Below are positions 7,566 through 15,600 of a DNA stretch of 15,646 bases, piece after piece (the stretch's first letter is position 1; every line of letters starts with the position of its first letter). Below the pieces are notes generated by a model. The model was not told the origin of the DNA. It did no database searches and saw only the letters and a program-made list of their open reading frames with translations. The DNA comes from JBBPYR01 sp038199755 (lineage in GTDB: Bacteria > Chloroflexota > Ktedonobacteria > Ktedonobacterales > Ktedonobacteraceae), in NCBI GenBank assembly GCA_038199755.1, contig JBBPYR010000179.1:1-15646 (forward strand), written 5' to 3'. Made by a program: the position numbers and the translations under genes.

Positions 7566-7802
7566 GTGAGTATGGATATGGATAAAACTGGGAAGCGGTC
7601 CCGTTCCCATTTATTTACCGTGCGCATATGGGAAGAAGAGCTAGGGGCTGAGCAATGCGAGTGGCGTGGCAAAGTGCAATTATTTACCAGCGGGGAAGTA
7701 TGTTACTTCCGCGAATTGAGCGCACTTGCACCCTTACTTCTCACGATGTTGTCAGCATTAGAGCCACCACAAGCCATAGAGGTGGATAGACAGCAGTTGT
7801 AG
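7566..7802 (+). CDS. Small hypothetical protein (RIW...WRG...SGE...YFR type)
   Basis: This is a 78-aa frame from GTG 7566 (AGGA five bases upstream) or from the in-frame ATG 7572 (GAAAGG seven bases upstream). The pattern FTVRIWEEE, CEWRGKVQLFTSGEVCYFRELSAL (written here in two parts) resembles short uncharacterised proteins that I recall as common in Chloroflexota, with spaced W-R-G and S-G-E...Y-F-R motifs; this recall is unverified. It is probably a small soluble beta-rich fold with a C-terminal helix LAPLLLTML. There are no membrane segments, signal peptide or catalytic motifs. It is the first gene after the AGCAACG/TATACT site and precedes the copper protein genes by 127 nt. The function is unknown. 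Confidence 0.7.
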   Translation: MSMDMDKTGKRSRSHLFTVRIWEEELGAEQCEWRGKVQLFTSGEVCYFRELSALAPLLLTMLSALEPPQAIEVDRQQL

Positions 7803-7876
7803 GAAGCAAAAATAGAGTATGAAACGACTTTATTGCTGACAATAGACACGAACAGGTATTGATGTGTATAGAAAAG

Positions 7877-7948
7877 CAAGGAAAAGGGAACTGTAATGAG
7901 TAGGGAAATACAAGGAAAAGGGAACTGTAATGAGTAGGGAAATACAAG
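7877..7948 (+). repeat. 34-bp direct tandem duplication carrying RBS and start codon
   Basis: Copy 1 is 7877-7910 and copy 2 is 7911-7944, identical throughout, followed by the first four bases (CAAG) of a third unit at 7945-7948. Each copy contains AGGAAAAGGG, a 7-nt spacer and ATGAGTAGG, so the ribosome-binding site and ATG of the cupredoxin gene are duplicated. Since 34 is not a multiple of 3, the upstream ATG is out of frame with the gene. Perfect identity indicates a recent slippage or unequal-crossing event, or strong selection. Confidence 0.97.
7896..7937 (+). CDS. 13-codon leader mini-ORF overlapping the cupredoxin gene start
   Basis: The upstream copy of the duplicated ATG (7896) reads MSREIQGKGNCNE and stops at TAG 7935-7937. 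That TAG lies just inside the cupredoxin gene, whose ATG is 7930, so the two frames overlap by 8 nt. Its ribosome-binding site is identical to that of the main gene, so it is probably translated, and terminating ribosomes could re-initiate at 7930. It may be a passive by-product of the tandem duplication with no function. Confidence 0.3.
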   Translation: MSREIQGKGNCNE

Positions 7949-8805
7949 CTGAGCAGGAGCCAGCAATGAATGTTGTGGTGAAGAAGGCAGGGCTGTTTAC
8001 GCGCCAACCAGCCACCTCTTTGAGCAAGATCGCCTTCTGGACAGCACTGGTGGGTGCGTTGAGTGGGCTCGGTGGCACCATCGCGCTCACGATTGGCAAC
8101 GGCTCACCGAGCCGCGATATCGTGCTCACAACGGTACTTGGGCTAATCGGCTTCACTGCTTTGGCGTTGAGAACGCGCTGGTCGCCGTTGGTGAGTACCG
8201 TGCTCGGTCTGTATGGCTTTTATGTGATCTGCACAGAGCCTTTTGTCACGGAGAGCCTGGCTAATCCAAAGGGACCTAATGGCGGCTATGGTCATTTTAT
8301 CGGGGATGTGTTGATTATCGCTATCGCTCTGATTACGTTGACCGCGAGTATCGGTATGGTGCTGCAAAACTATGGTGGCATGAGTCTGAAACATCCGCGC
8401 TGGTTTACATTGGTGTTGTGTGGCGTGTTGGGACTAGCCATTGGTGCCAGTTTTATCGGTGCTTTGGCGCAACCCGTTACTTCCTCGGCCAGTGCGGTGC
8501 TAACCTATACAAATGGCGTTCCCACCATACATATGAGTCCGAGTGGCTTTACCCTGTCTGCTGTGACGATCACGAAAGGCTCGAAGCTCTTGCTGGTTGA
8601 TGATACCTCTGAGCAGCACGTGCTCGCGAATGGTACATGGCAGCAAAATACACCTATGCAGACGCGTGAGCCGGGTGCGCCGCTGGTCAACAATCTCTCA
8701 ATGAGTGGGAACAGTGTGGCGATTGGGCCATTTGTGACGGCGGGCACCTACCACATCCTGTGTTTGATCCACCGTGGCATGAGCCTAACCATCACCGTGC
8801 AATAA
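7930..8805 (+). CDS. Five-TM membrane protein with C-terminal cupredoxin domain
   Basis: This 291-aa protein starts at ATG 7930 after AGGAAAAGGG. A short basic N-terminus is followed by about five hydrophobic helices (near 34-57, 64-81, 87-103, 123-146 and 158-180). The loops carry GNGSPSRDI (56-64) and NPKGPNGGYGHFIGD (112-126), probably conserved functional loops. With the N-terminus inside, five helices put the C-terminus outside. Residues 190-291 form a cupredoxin: beta-strands, then His230 in EQHVLANG, and Cys278, His281 and Met284 in CLIHRGM, a plastocyanin-like type 1 copper site. The TM part is about 68% identical to that of the next gene without gaps. A role in extracytoplasmic electron transfer or copper handling, perhaps passing electrons to or from the oxidase, is inference. 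Confidence 0.92.
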   Translation: MSREIQAEQEPAMNVVVKKAGLFTRQPATSLSKIAFWTALVGALSGLGGTIALTIGNGSPSRDIVLTTVLGLIGFTALALRTRWSPLVSTVLGLYGFYVICTEPFVTESLANPKGPNGGYGHFIGDVLIIAIALITLTASIGMVLQNYGGMSLKHPRWFTLVLCGVLGLAIGASFIGALAQPVTSSASAVLTYTNGVPTIHMSPSGFTLSAVTITKGSKLLLVDDTSEQHVLANGTWQQNTPMQTREPGAPLVNNLSMSGNSVAIGPFVTAGTYHILCLIHRGMSLTITVQ

Positions 8806-8856
8806 TGTCTCCGTTGCCCTTGCCGGGGATACTGAGTAAAAATAAAGGAAGCAGTC

Positions 8857-10833
8857 ATGAGCAAAGATATAGAAACGCAACAGGAGCCAGCAACAAATGC
8901 AGAAGTGAAGAGGGTCGGCCCATTTACGCGCCAGCCAAAATCTGCGTTGAGCACGATTGCCTTCTGGTCATTCCTGATTGGCGCAATTGCTGGTCTTGGT
9001 GGTACCATTGCACTCGCAATCGGCAACGGCTCACCAAGTCGCGATATTGTTATTCTCACCGTGAGTACGTGGCTATGTTTCATTGTCATCGCCACACGAA
9101 CGCGTTGGTCTCCCTTGGTGGGCACCGTTCTGGCTGTGTATAATCTCTACTTCATTTTCACCGAGCCTTTTGTGGTGGAGAGTTTTGTCAATCCAAAAGG
9201 ACCTAATGGCGGCTATGGTCACTTTATTGGGGATGTGCTCATCACCGCTAATGCCTTTATCGCGCTGGCCGCGAGCATTGGCATGGTGCTGCAAAACTAT
9301 CGCTGGCAGAGTCCGCGTAACCCACGCTGGCTGGCACCAGTTCTCTGGGCGATTGCTGGTATGTCGGTTGGTGCGCTCATCATCGGTGCGATGGCACCAC
9401 CGCCCGCTTCGGTTGCCTCGGTCGTGCCATTGCAAGTTCCTCATATGGCCGCGGGGCCGGGTGTTCCTACCGCCGTCAATATGGGTATGGCTGGTGCGCC
9501 CATATCCGTAGCACAGTTGCAAGATCATGCGTCAACTGCTCACGTAGACACCTTCACGCTGACTGCACAAACTGCACAACTCACGCTTAGCCCAGACGTT
9601 GTGGTGCCAGCCTGGACCTTTAACGGCACGGCTCCGGGGCCGACACTGCGCGTCCAACAGGGCGATGAGGTGGTGGTCACGCTTGTCAATCATCTCGCAT
9701 TTGGCGTGACTATTCACTGGCACGGTGTGCGCGTCCCCAATGCCGCCGATGGGGTAGCTGGTGTGACCCAGGACGCGGTGAAACCGGGGCAGAGCTATGT
9801 CTATCGCTTTACCGCCTTGGACGCTGGTACCTACTGGTATCATTCGCATCAGTTTAGCGATGAGGAGACCACGAACGGGCTATTCGGTATGCTGATCGTA
9901 GACCCTGCGACACCAACGCTCCACGCGGATGTCGATGAAGGTGTTGCGCTGCATGCGTGGAGTGGGCCAAATAATCAAACGCTCTATACTATGAATGGCA
10001 GTGCTGGCACGCTCAATCAGCATGCCCGCCCAGGCCAATGGGTGCGCCTGCGGATTGTCAACACCGCTGAAACGCCGTCGGGCAATCCGCAGCTGGTGAC
10101 GCTGGTGGGAGCACCGTTTCAAGTAGTGTCACTCGATGGGCATGATCTGCATGGCCCACAGTGGCTCACGAATACGCCCCTACCGATAGGGTCGGCGCAA
10201 CGTTATGACATCTACTTCCAGATGCCCACACAAGGCTCTGTCACGCTAGTAACGGCTGATGATAGCCAGCAGTATGTCACTGCACCGGCTCTGGTGGTTG
10301 GGCAAGAGGGTGTTCCAGTAAAGCTGCCCGCGATTACAGCGTGGTTCGATCTCACAACGTATGGGACGCCAGCGGCCACGGCTATCACAGCGCAGAGCCA
10401 CTTTAACGCCACCTATAACATCGTGCTGGGCAATCAAGTGGGTACATCGCTAGGACGTATGGGCATGACCTATACGCTGAATGGCAAGGTTTTTCCTGAG
10501 ACAGGTATGATTATGGTGAAGGAAGGGCAAGTTGTCAAGCTCCATTTTGACAACCAGACCAATCTCTATCATCCTATGCACCTGCACGGACACGTTTTTA
10601 CGGTCTTGGCGCAGAATGGCAAGCCATTGTCAGGCAGTCCGGTGTATCAGGATACCGTGCTGGTGCCGCCACATGCAACCTATGATGTCGCGTTCGTCGC
10701 TAATAATCCGGGCATCTGGATGCTGCATTGCCACAACTTCTTGCATGCAAACTGGGGTATGGATATGATGGTGATGTACAATGTTTCTACGCCGTACACG
10801 GTTGGGAGCACGTCGGGAAACTTCCCCGATTAG
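8857..10833 (+). CDS. Multicopper oxidase fused to a five-TM N-terminal domain
   Basis: This 658-aa protein starts at ATG 8857, 5 nt after AAAGGAAG and 51 nt after the cupredoxin gene. Residues 1-180 are the same five-TM module as its neighbour. A Pro/Ala/Met/Gly-rich linker (181-225) follows, then a laccase-like multicopper oxidase. All four copper-binding motifs are intact: HWHG (287-290), WYHSHQ (327-332), HPMHLHGH (572-579) and HCHNFLHANWGM (624-635). Type 1 ligands should be His572, Cys625, His630 and Met635; the remaining His residues supply the trinuclear centre that reduces O2 to water. Usual oxidases of this family are secreted with a cleavable signal peptide; here the domain is held at the outer membrane face. 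The substrate (Cu(I), Mn(II), phenolics or a membrane electron donor) cannot be told from sequence. The assignment to the family is secure. Confidence 0.97.
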   Translation: MSKDIETQQEPATNAEVKRVGPFTRQPKSALSTIAFWSFLIGAIAGLGGTIALAIGNGSPSRDIVILTVSTWLCFIVIATRTRWSPLVGTVLAVYNLYFIFTEPFVVESFVNPKGPNGGYGHFIGDVLITANAFIALAASIGMVLQNYRWQSPRNPRWLAPVLWAIAGMSVGALIIGAMAPPPASVASVVPLQVPHMAAGPGVPTAVNMGMAGAPISVAQLQDHASTAHVDTFTLTAQTAQLTLSPDVVVPAWTFNGTAPGPTLRVQQGDEVVVTLVNHLAFGVTIHWHGVRVPNAADGVAGVTQDAVKPGQSYVYRFTALDAGTYWYHSHQFSDEETTNGLFGMLIVDPATPTLHADVDEGVALHAWSGPNNQTLYTMNGSAGTLNQHARPGQWVRLRIVNTAETPSGNPQLVTLVGAPFQVVSLDGHDLHGPQWLTNTPLPIGSAQRYDIYFQMPTQGSVTLVTADDSQQYVTAPALVVGQEGVPVKLPAITAWFDLTTYGTPAATAITAQSHFNATYNIVLGNQVGTSLGRMGMTYTLNGKVFPETGMIMVKEGQVVKLHFDNQTNLYHPMHLHGHVFTVLAQNGKPLSGSPVYQDTVLVPPHATYDVAFVANNPGIWMLHCHNFLHANWGMDMMVMYNVSTPYTVGSTSGNFPD

Positions 10834-10841
10834 CAGGGATC

Positions 10842-10865
10842 GGATATGTCACACGTGACATATCC
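10842..10865. promoter_or_regulatory. 24-bp inverted repeat between oxidase and phosphatase genes
   Basis: GGATATGTCAC (10842-10852), a 2-nt AC spacer and GTGACATATCC (10855-10865) are perfect 11-bp arms. The oxidase stop is 9 nt upstream and the phosphatase ATG 18 nt downstream. Only TTTG follows, so intrinsic termination would be weak. The near-absence of a loop suits a dimeric protein operator better than a hairpin, but an attenuating hairpin in the phosphatase leader is possible. Confidence 0.5.
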
Positions 10866-10883
10866 TTTGTAAGGAAGAGATAC

Positions 10884-12569
10884 ATGGCTGTTTTCCAGGT
10901 ATCATCAAGAAGTGTACCGTCGGCTGCGCCGTCCAAAAAGCGGCCCCGGCGGGTACGCCAGGAATGGGCGGTTATCATCCGCTTCGTCTTTGCCATCGCC
11001 ATTGCTGGTACCTCATTCGCTATGCTGACGCTATTAAAACATCCTGGTGATGGGGTATTCATCTTGCTTCCTGTCCTTCTGAGCCTTGCCAGCGCGCAGC
11101 CGCAGAACTACAATATCAGCAAACTCTTCAATGGCAGACCACTGTACCTTTTACTGACGTGTTGTCTGACATTCAGTTTCTATGGTGCCATTACAGGAAT
11201 TGTATTGCTGATACATCCGAGTCCCAGTATAAGTCATATCATCATTGCCACGACTGCCCTCGCCTGGGTCGTTATCCTTGAACCTGTGCGCTTGTATACG
11301 CAAAGATTGATTGAGCAGAACTTCAACCTGCGTGATCGTGAGATGGTCAGAACCATCGAAGCGTTCACCTCAACCCTACGTGAGGAGATTGATCTCGAAC
11401 AATTGCGTGAACGCTTCCTCACGGTCATTCAGAAAACGATCCAGCCCTATGTTGTCTCGTTATGTATACGTACCTCTGATGAACAACGGCTCTCATCTAG
11501 CTCAGCGGAGGAGATCATGATTGCCGACGATGATCCTCTGATTGTTTACATTCTCAACCATCCCGGCACGATAGAGATTAGCCGTGTGCAACTTGACTCG
11601 CCTGTGTTGCGGGAATTACAGCAACGGGCGGCAGAAATGCTTTTGCCTCTAGCCAGTCAAGGAGAACTGGTCGGGTTACTTATCCTGGGGCCACGTTTAA
11701 AAGAGGAATATACGCGTGAAGAGCGCACGCTGCTCGATCTACTCGGCCCACAGGTTGCACCAGCATTGCGTGTGGCACAGATAGTGCAAGAGCAGCAGGT
11801 GCAGATACGCGAACGTGCGCGCAACGAGCAAGAGTTGCGCACCGCACAGGCGATCCAACACGCTTTTCTGCCCAAAGAGGTGCCTAGCTTCCACGGTTGG
11901 CAGTTCACGCCCTATTATCGACCTGCGCGTGAGGTTGGTGGCGACTTCTATGATTTCTTGCCATTCGCAGATGGGCGATTGGGTATTGTCATTGGTGATG
12001 TAACTGGAAAAGGCGTTCCGGCTGCGCTAGTGATGGCGACGACACATACCATGCTGCGTAGTGCCGTGCAGGTGACGACCTCTCCCGGCGAGATTCTGGC
12101 ACGAGTGAATGAACTGCTGGCGGCGGAGATTCCCACGAGCATGTTTGTTACCTGCTTTTTTGCGCTGCTTGACCCTATAAGCGGGCGGTTATGTTATGCC
12201 AACGCTGGCCATGAACTGCCCTATCGTCTGCAACAGGGCGGTGCGGCTGAATTGTGGGCGACTGGCATGCCACTGGGCATGATGGCGGATACGCGCTATG
12301 ACGAATATGAAGCCATCATAGCGCCGGGCGATAGACTGGTTTTCTATAGTGATGGTCTGGTAGAGGCTCATAATAGTCAGCGTGAGATGTTTGGCTTTCC
12401 GCGCCTGCGCAAGTTGCTGGAAGAGCGCGTTGCTGCTGTGTCGCTGATTGATGTCTTGCTTAGCGAACTAAAACGCTTTACGGGCGAGGGATGGGAGCAG
12501 GAGGATGATGTGACGCTGGTGACATTGCAAAGGGCATTAGAACCGTTTGCGATGGACGGAGAGGCGTAA
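10884..12569 (+). CDS. Membrane GAF/SpoIIE-type PP2C serine phosphatase (RsbU-like)
   Basis: I chose ATG 10884, preceded by AAGGAAGA, rather than upstream frame starts that lie inside the oxidase gene; the product is 561 aa. A basic tail (17-26, KKRPRRVRQ) is followed by four hydrophobic helices (about 29-51, 57-69, 86-110 and 116-133). A coiled-coil-like helix and a GAF-like sensory region (about 155-300) come next. The phosphatase domain (315-550) has the PPM/SpoIIE metal motifs: EVGGDFYDF (350-358), GDVTGKGVPAAL (371-382), ANAGHELPY (439-447), YSDGLVEA (488-495) and EDDVTLV (540-546). RsbU/SpoIIE enzymes dephosphorylate anti-sigma-antagonist proteins; no such partner is encoded nearby. It may be cotranscribed with the oxidase or be separately controlled through the palindrome upstream. 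An opposing role to the leftward kinase is only a guess. Confidence 0.95.
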   Translation: MAVFQVSSRSVPSAAPSKKRPRRVRQEWAVIIRFVFAIAIAGTSFAMLTLLKHPGDGVFILLPVLLSLASAQPQNYNISKLFNGRPLYLLLTCCLTFSFYGAITGIVLLIHPSPSISHIIIATTALAWVVILEPVRLYTQRLIEQNFNLRDREMVRTIEAFTSTLREEIDLEQLRERFLTVIQKTIQPYVVSLCIRTSDEQRLSSSSAEEIMIADDDPLIVYILNHPGTIEISRVQLDSPVLRELQQRAAEMLLPLASQGELVGLLILGPRLKEEYTREERTLLDLLGPQVAPALRVAQIVQEQQVQIRERARNEQELRTAQAIQHAFLPKEVPSFHGWQFTPYYRPAREVGGDFYDFLPFADGRLGIVIGDVTGKGVPAALVMATTHTMLRSAVQVTTSPGEILARVNELLAAEIPTSMFVTCFFALLDPISGRLCYANAGHELPYRLQQGGAAELWATGMPLGMMADTRYDEYEAIIAPGDRLVFYSDGLVEAHNSQREMFGFPRLRKLLEERVAAVSLIDVLLSELKRFTGEGWEQEDDVTLVTLQRALEPFAMDGEA

Positions 12570-12605
12570 GCGTCATGCCCGCATGGTAACTGCAAGCCTA
12601 TATCC

Positions 12606-15600
12606 TTACAGGTAGCCCATCTCAGTTGCTAGCGGTATGATTTGTTGTAGTAAGAGGCTAGCCTCTTGCTGTTGGCCCACATCCCATGCATGCAGTGCCT
12701 TTTCCAGAGAGGTGCCCAGTTGTTCAGGCGGAAGTTGTTGCGTAGGATCGAGTAGCATACGAACATAGTGTATGGCGTCAGTCATCTTTTCCTGAGTGAG
12801 GGCAATACCGATCAGCGGCCATAAGCCGATCCAGTGAAATGCGTTGGTCCTCTGCTCACCTGGCCTCTCCTCTAATGAGGTGCGACCATAGGTCTCTGCC
12901 TCGGTCAGGTTGCCAGCACGCCATGCTAGCCATGCTTGATGTCCCTTGATAATAGTGATATTGCGCGCCGCCGGAATAGTCATTGCACGTGTGACGATGG
13001 CGCGAACCTCTGCCACCTGGCCGCGTCTACGAAATATGAGCGGCAAGAATGTCAGGGTGCGCACGAGTAGACGGGTGTTTCCTACCTGTTCTGCTATGCG
13101 CAAAGCGGCATGCATCTCGCTCTCGGCCTCATCGAGGATATCTGCCCATAAGAGGCGATTTCCCAGCACGAAGTGAGCAAATCCCATCAGGCTTGTATTG
13201 CTCGTTTGCTGAAGTGCTGCTAGGGCGTTGCGGCAATACAAAAGCGTTTCTTCCGATGCTACATAGCGATCACGCTTGCTGTCTCGCGCCACCACAGCTT
13301 GAAAGAACTGGCCACGCTGCTCTGCTGTCCCATGCTGATCCACCATGACCTCTATCTTCTCGATGGTGGCCGTCATTTCCTCCACAGAGCCACGCAATGG
13401 CAGTAGACGGTCAATGTGCAGGTCGATCCACTCGTGCAACCATTCCGCACTCGACTTGTTTGTTACTTGCTCTAGTATCTGTTCAGCTTCTTGCGATGTT
13501 TGACGAGCATTAATATGAAAGGTATCCTGGGGATTGTTGGAGGCAAGATTCCAGGTGCTGGCCTTTTTTCGTAGCAGGCGTGCCAGCCAGATAAGGCGTT
13601 GGTCTCCGTAACTGAGTTGGGGGTTATCCGTATTGAGGAAGGGTGTTGTGGGAACAGGGAGAGCTTCTGCTGCTGGTATGGAAGCGATACCGTCTTGATA
13701 GGCTTTTCTGGCCTCCTCTTGTCGCCCTGTCATCGCGAAGATCTCTCCCAGTGCTGTGTAGATAGCTGTTGCCTCTTGCCAGTGTTGCGTCTGTGTGTGC
13801 CTTTCTGTGCTGGCGTGCATGAGGGTTGCCGCTCGCTGAAAAGCGGTGATGGCTTCAGCATTAGCATAGACGCGAAATGCCACGCTGCCCGCCCGTCGGT
13901 AGCAGGAGATCGCTTGGGAGGGAAGGCCCGCATGCTCATAATGGGCGGCGAGTTGTCCACTGATGGCATCGAGGTCGTCTGCATAGATGTGTTCAAGTGC
14001 CTCGGCGACACGACGATGTAATAAGCGACGGTGGGCAGGACTCAAGGAGGTGTAGACGTGTGCGCGGAGCTTATCGTGGCTAAAGTCGTAGATTTCGGTT
14101 ATTTCCGCATGTTGTTCCTGGATGATGCGCCTTTGCCAGAGTTCATCCAAGCCGCGCACCACCGCGTCTTCGCTCTCGCTACTGGCTCGTGCTAGTGTGG
14201 TGAACGTGAAGGCTCGCCCAATTACCGCGGCTACATTGGCCACATCACGGGCCAATGGCGAGAGTTGGGCGAGTCGGGCTGAGAGCACTGTTTGTATAGT
14301 CGTTGGCAGGTTTGAGGATGTCGGTGTGAGCAATGAACGTGTATTACTCGCTACCAATGATGGCGTTTCATATTGCTCCATCGTTCCTGCCCGCACCATC
14401 TCTACGACGAATAGCGGATTGCCTTCAGTTTCGGCATAGAGTTTATTCATTGTGACGGTATCAAGCTGATGCCCTACGATATGCTCAACCAGCGTTGTCA
14501 TCTCAGGCGTGGTGAGCGGATTGAGGGCGATTTCCGTCACGAGGCTATTGCGTTGCAGCGTCTGCAAGAGTGGTAGCAGAGGATGTCCAGGGAGTATTTC
14601 ATCTGAGCGTACTGTTCCGATGAGCAACAGATGTATTTTGGGCTCAAAATGGATCAGGTAGTGTAGCCATGCTAGCGTTTCATCATCACACCATTGGAGA
14701 TCATCGAGTACCAACAATAATGGTTGACGCGCCTGTGAAAATGCATGTGCCAGGGCTTCAAAGTAGTGTTGGCGTTGCCACTCTTCCGTCATGGGAGTTG
14801 GACGCGGCAGTTTTGGCAGTTTGATAAGGATATCCGGTACGAGGCGCGCAACTTCGCTGAGCCAGATGGCATCAAGCGCGAACAGGCTCTTTTGGATAGT
14901 ATCCGTGCGAAGCCATGTTGCTACAGGGGCATAGGCTAAGCGTCCGTCGGCGGCGTAGCAATGGGCGATTGCGCTCGTTAGGCCTTGTCGACTGACCCAT
15001 GCCTCCATCTCTTCGGCGAGTCGTGTCTTGCCAATGCCAGCCTCTCCTGAGAGTATGACGATGTGTGGATGGCCATTGGTCACGGCGCGCCATGCGTCCT
15101 GGAGTTGTCGCCACTCTGCTTTTCGCCCTATGAGCGGTGCTTCTGTTCTCCGCCCTGGTAGCGGGCCGGTTGTTGTTTTGGGTGAGGGATCTGATTGCAC
15201 AAGTGATTCATAGATAGCTCGTGTGGCTTGGCCTGGTTCTATTCCCAATTCGGCTTCCAGCAGCCGAGCACAGGTGTGGTAGGTACGCAATGCGGCTGCG
15301 CGGTCGTCACACAGAGCATAGAGGCGCATGAGTTGGCGGTAGGTTGCCTCGTGTAATGGCTCGTGGCGCAGCAATTGTTGTGCGGTAGCAATGGCGGCGG
15401 CATAAGCGCGTTCTTGTTCTAACAAGGCTATCAGGTGTTCCGCCGCCGTGAGAAATAGCTGGTGCAGACGGTCTCGTTCGGGTAAAATCCACTCGTCGTA
15501 GCAGGCGGGTAGTAGATTCCCATGATAAAGGTGTATGACGTGTTCTAATGCTTGTCGCGTAGCTGCGTTATCCTGGGTATGTCGTGCTTGCTCGGCCTCG

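Noticed and set aside
7352..7585. A TTG-started 77-codon frame in the divergent intergenic region
   Set aside because: There is no ribosome-binding site, its start is a weak TTG, it covers the repeat/-10 region, and it overlaps the better-supported gene at 7566.
7703..8156. Three overlapping minus-strand frames with repeated FPYSLQFPFPC-like segments
   Set aside because: The apparent protein repeat comes only from the 34-bp tandem duplication being read in reverse; all lie opposite the small gene and the cupredoxin gene.
10728..10883. An N-terminal extension of the phosphatase of 52 residues
   Set aside because: It lies mostly inside the oxidase gene and crosses the palindrome; ATG 10884 has a good AAGGAAGA site.
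12574..12585. CATGC-CC-GCATG as a terminator between the convergent genes
   Set aside because: The stem is only 5 bp with a 2-nt loop and no T-tract on either strand.
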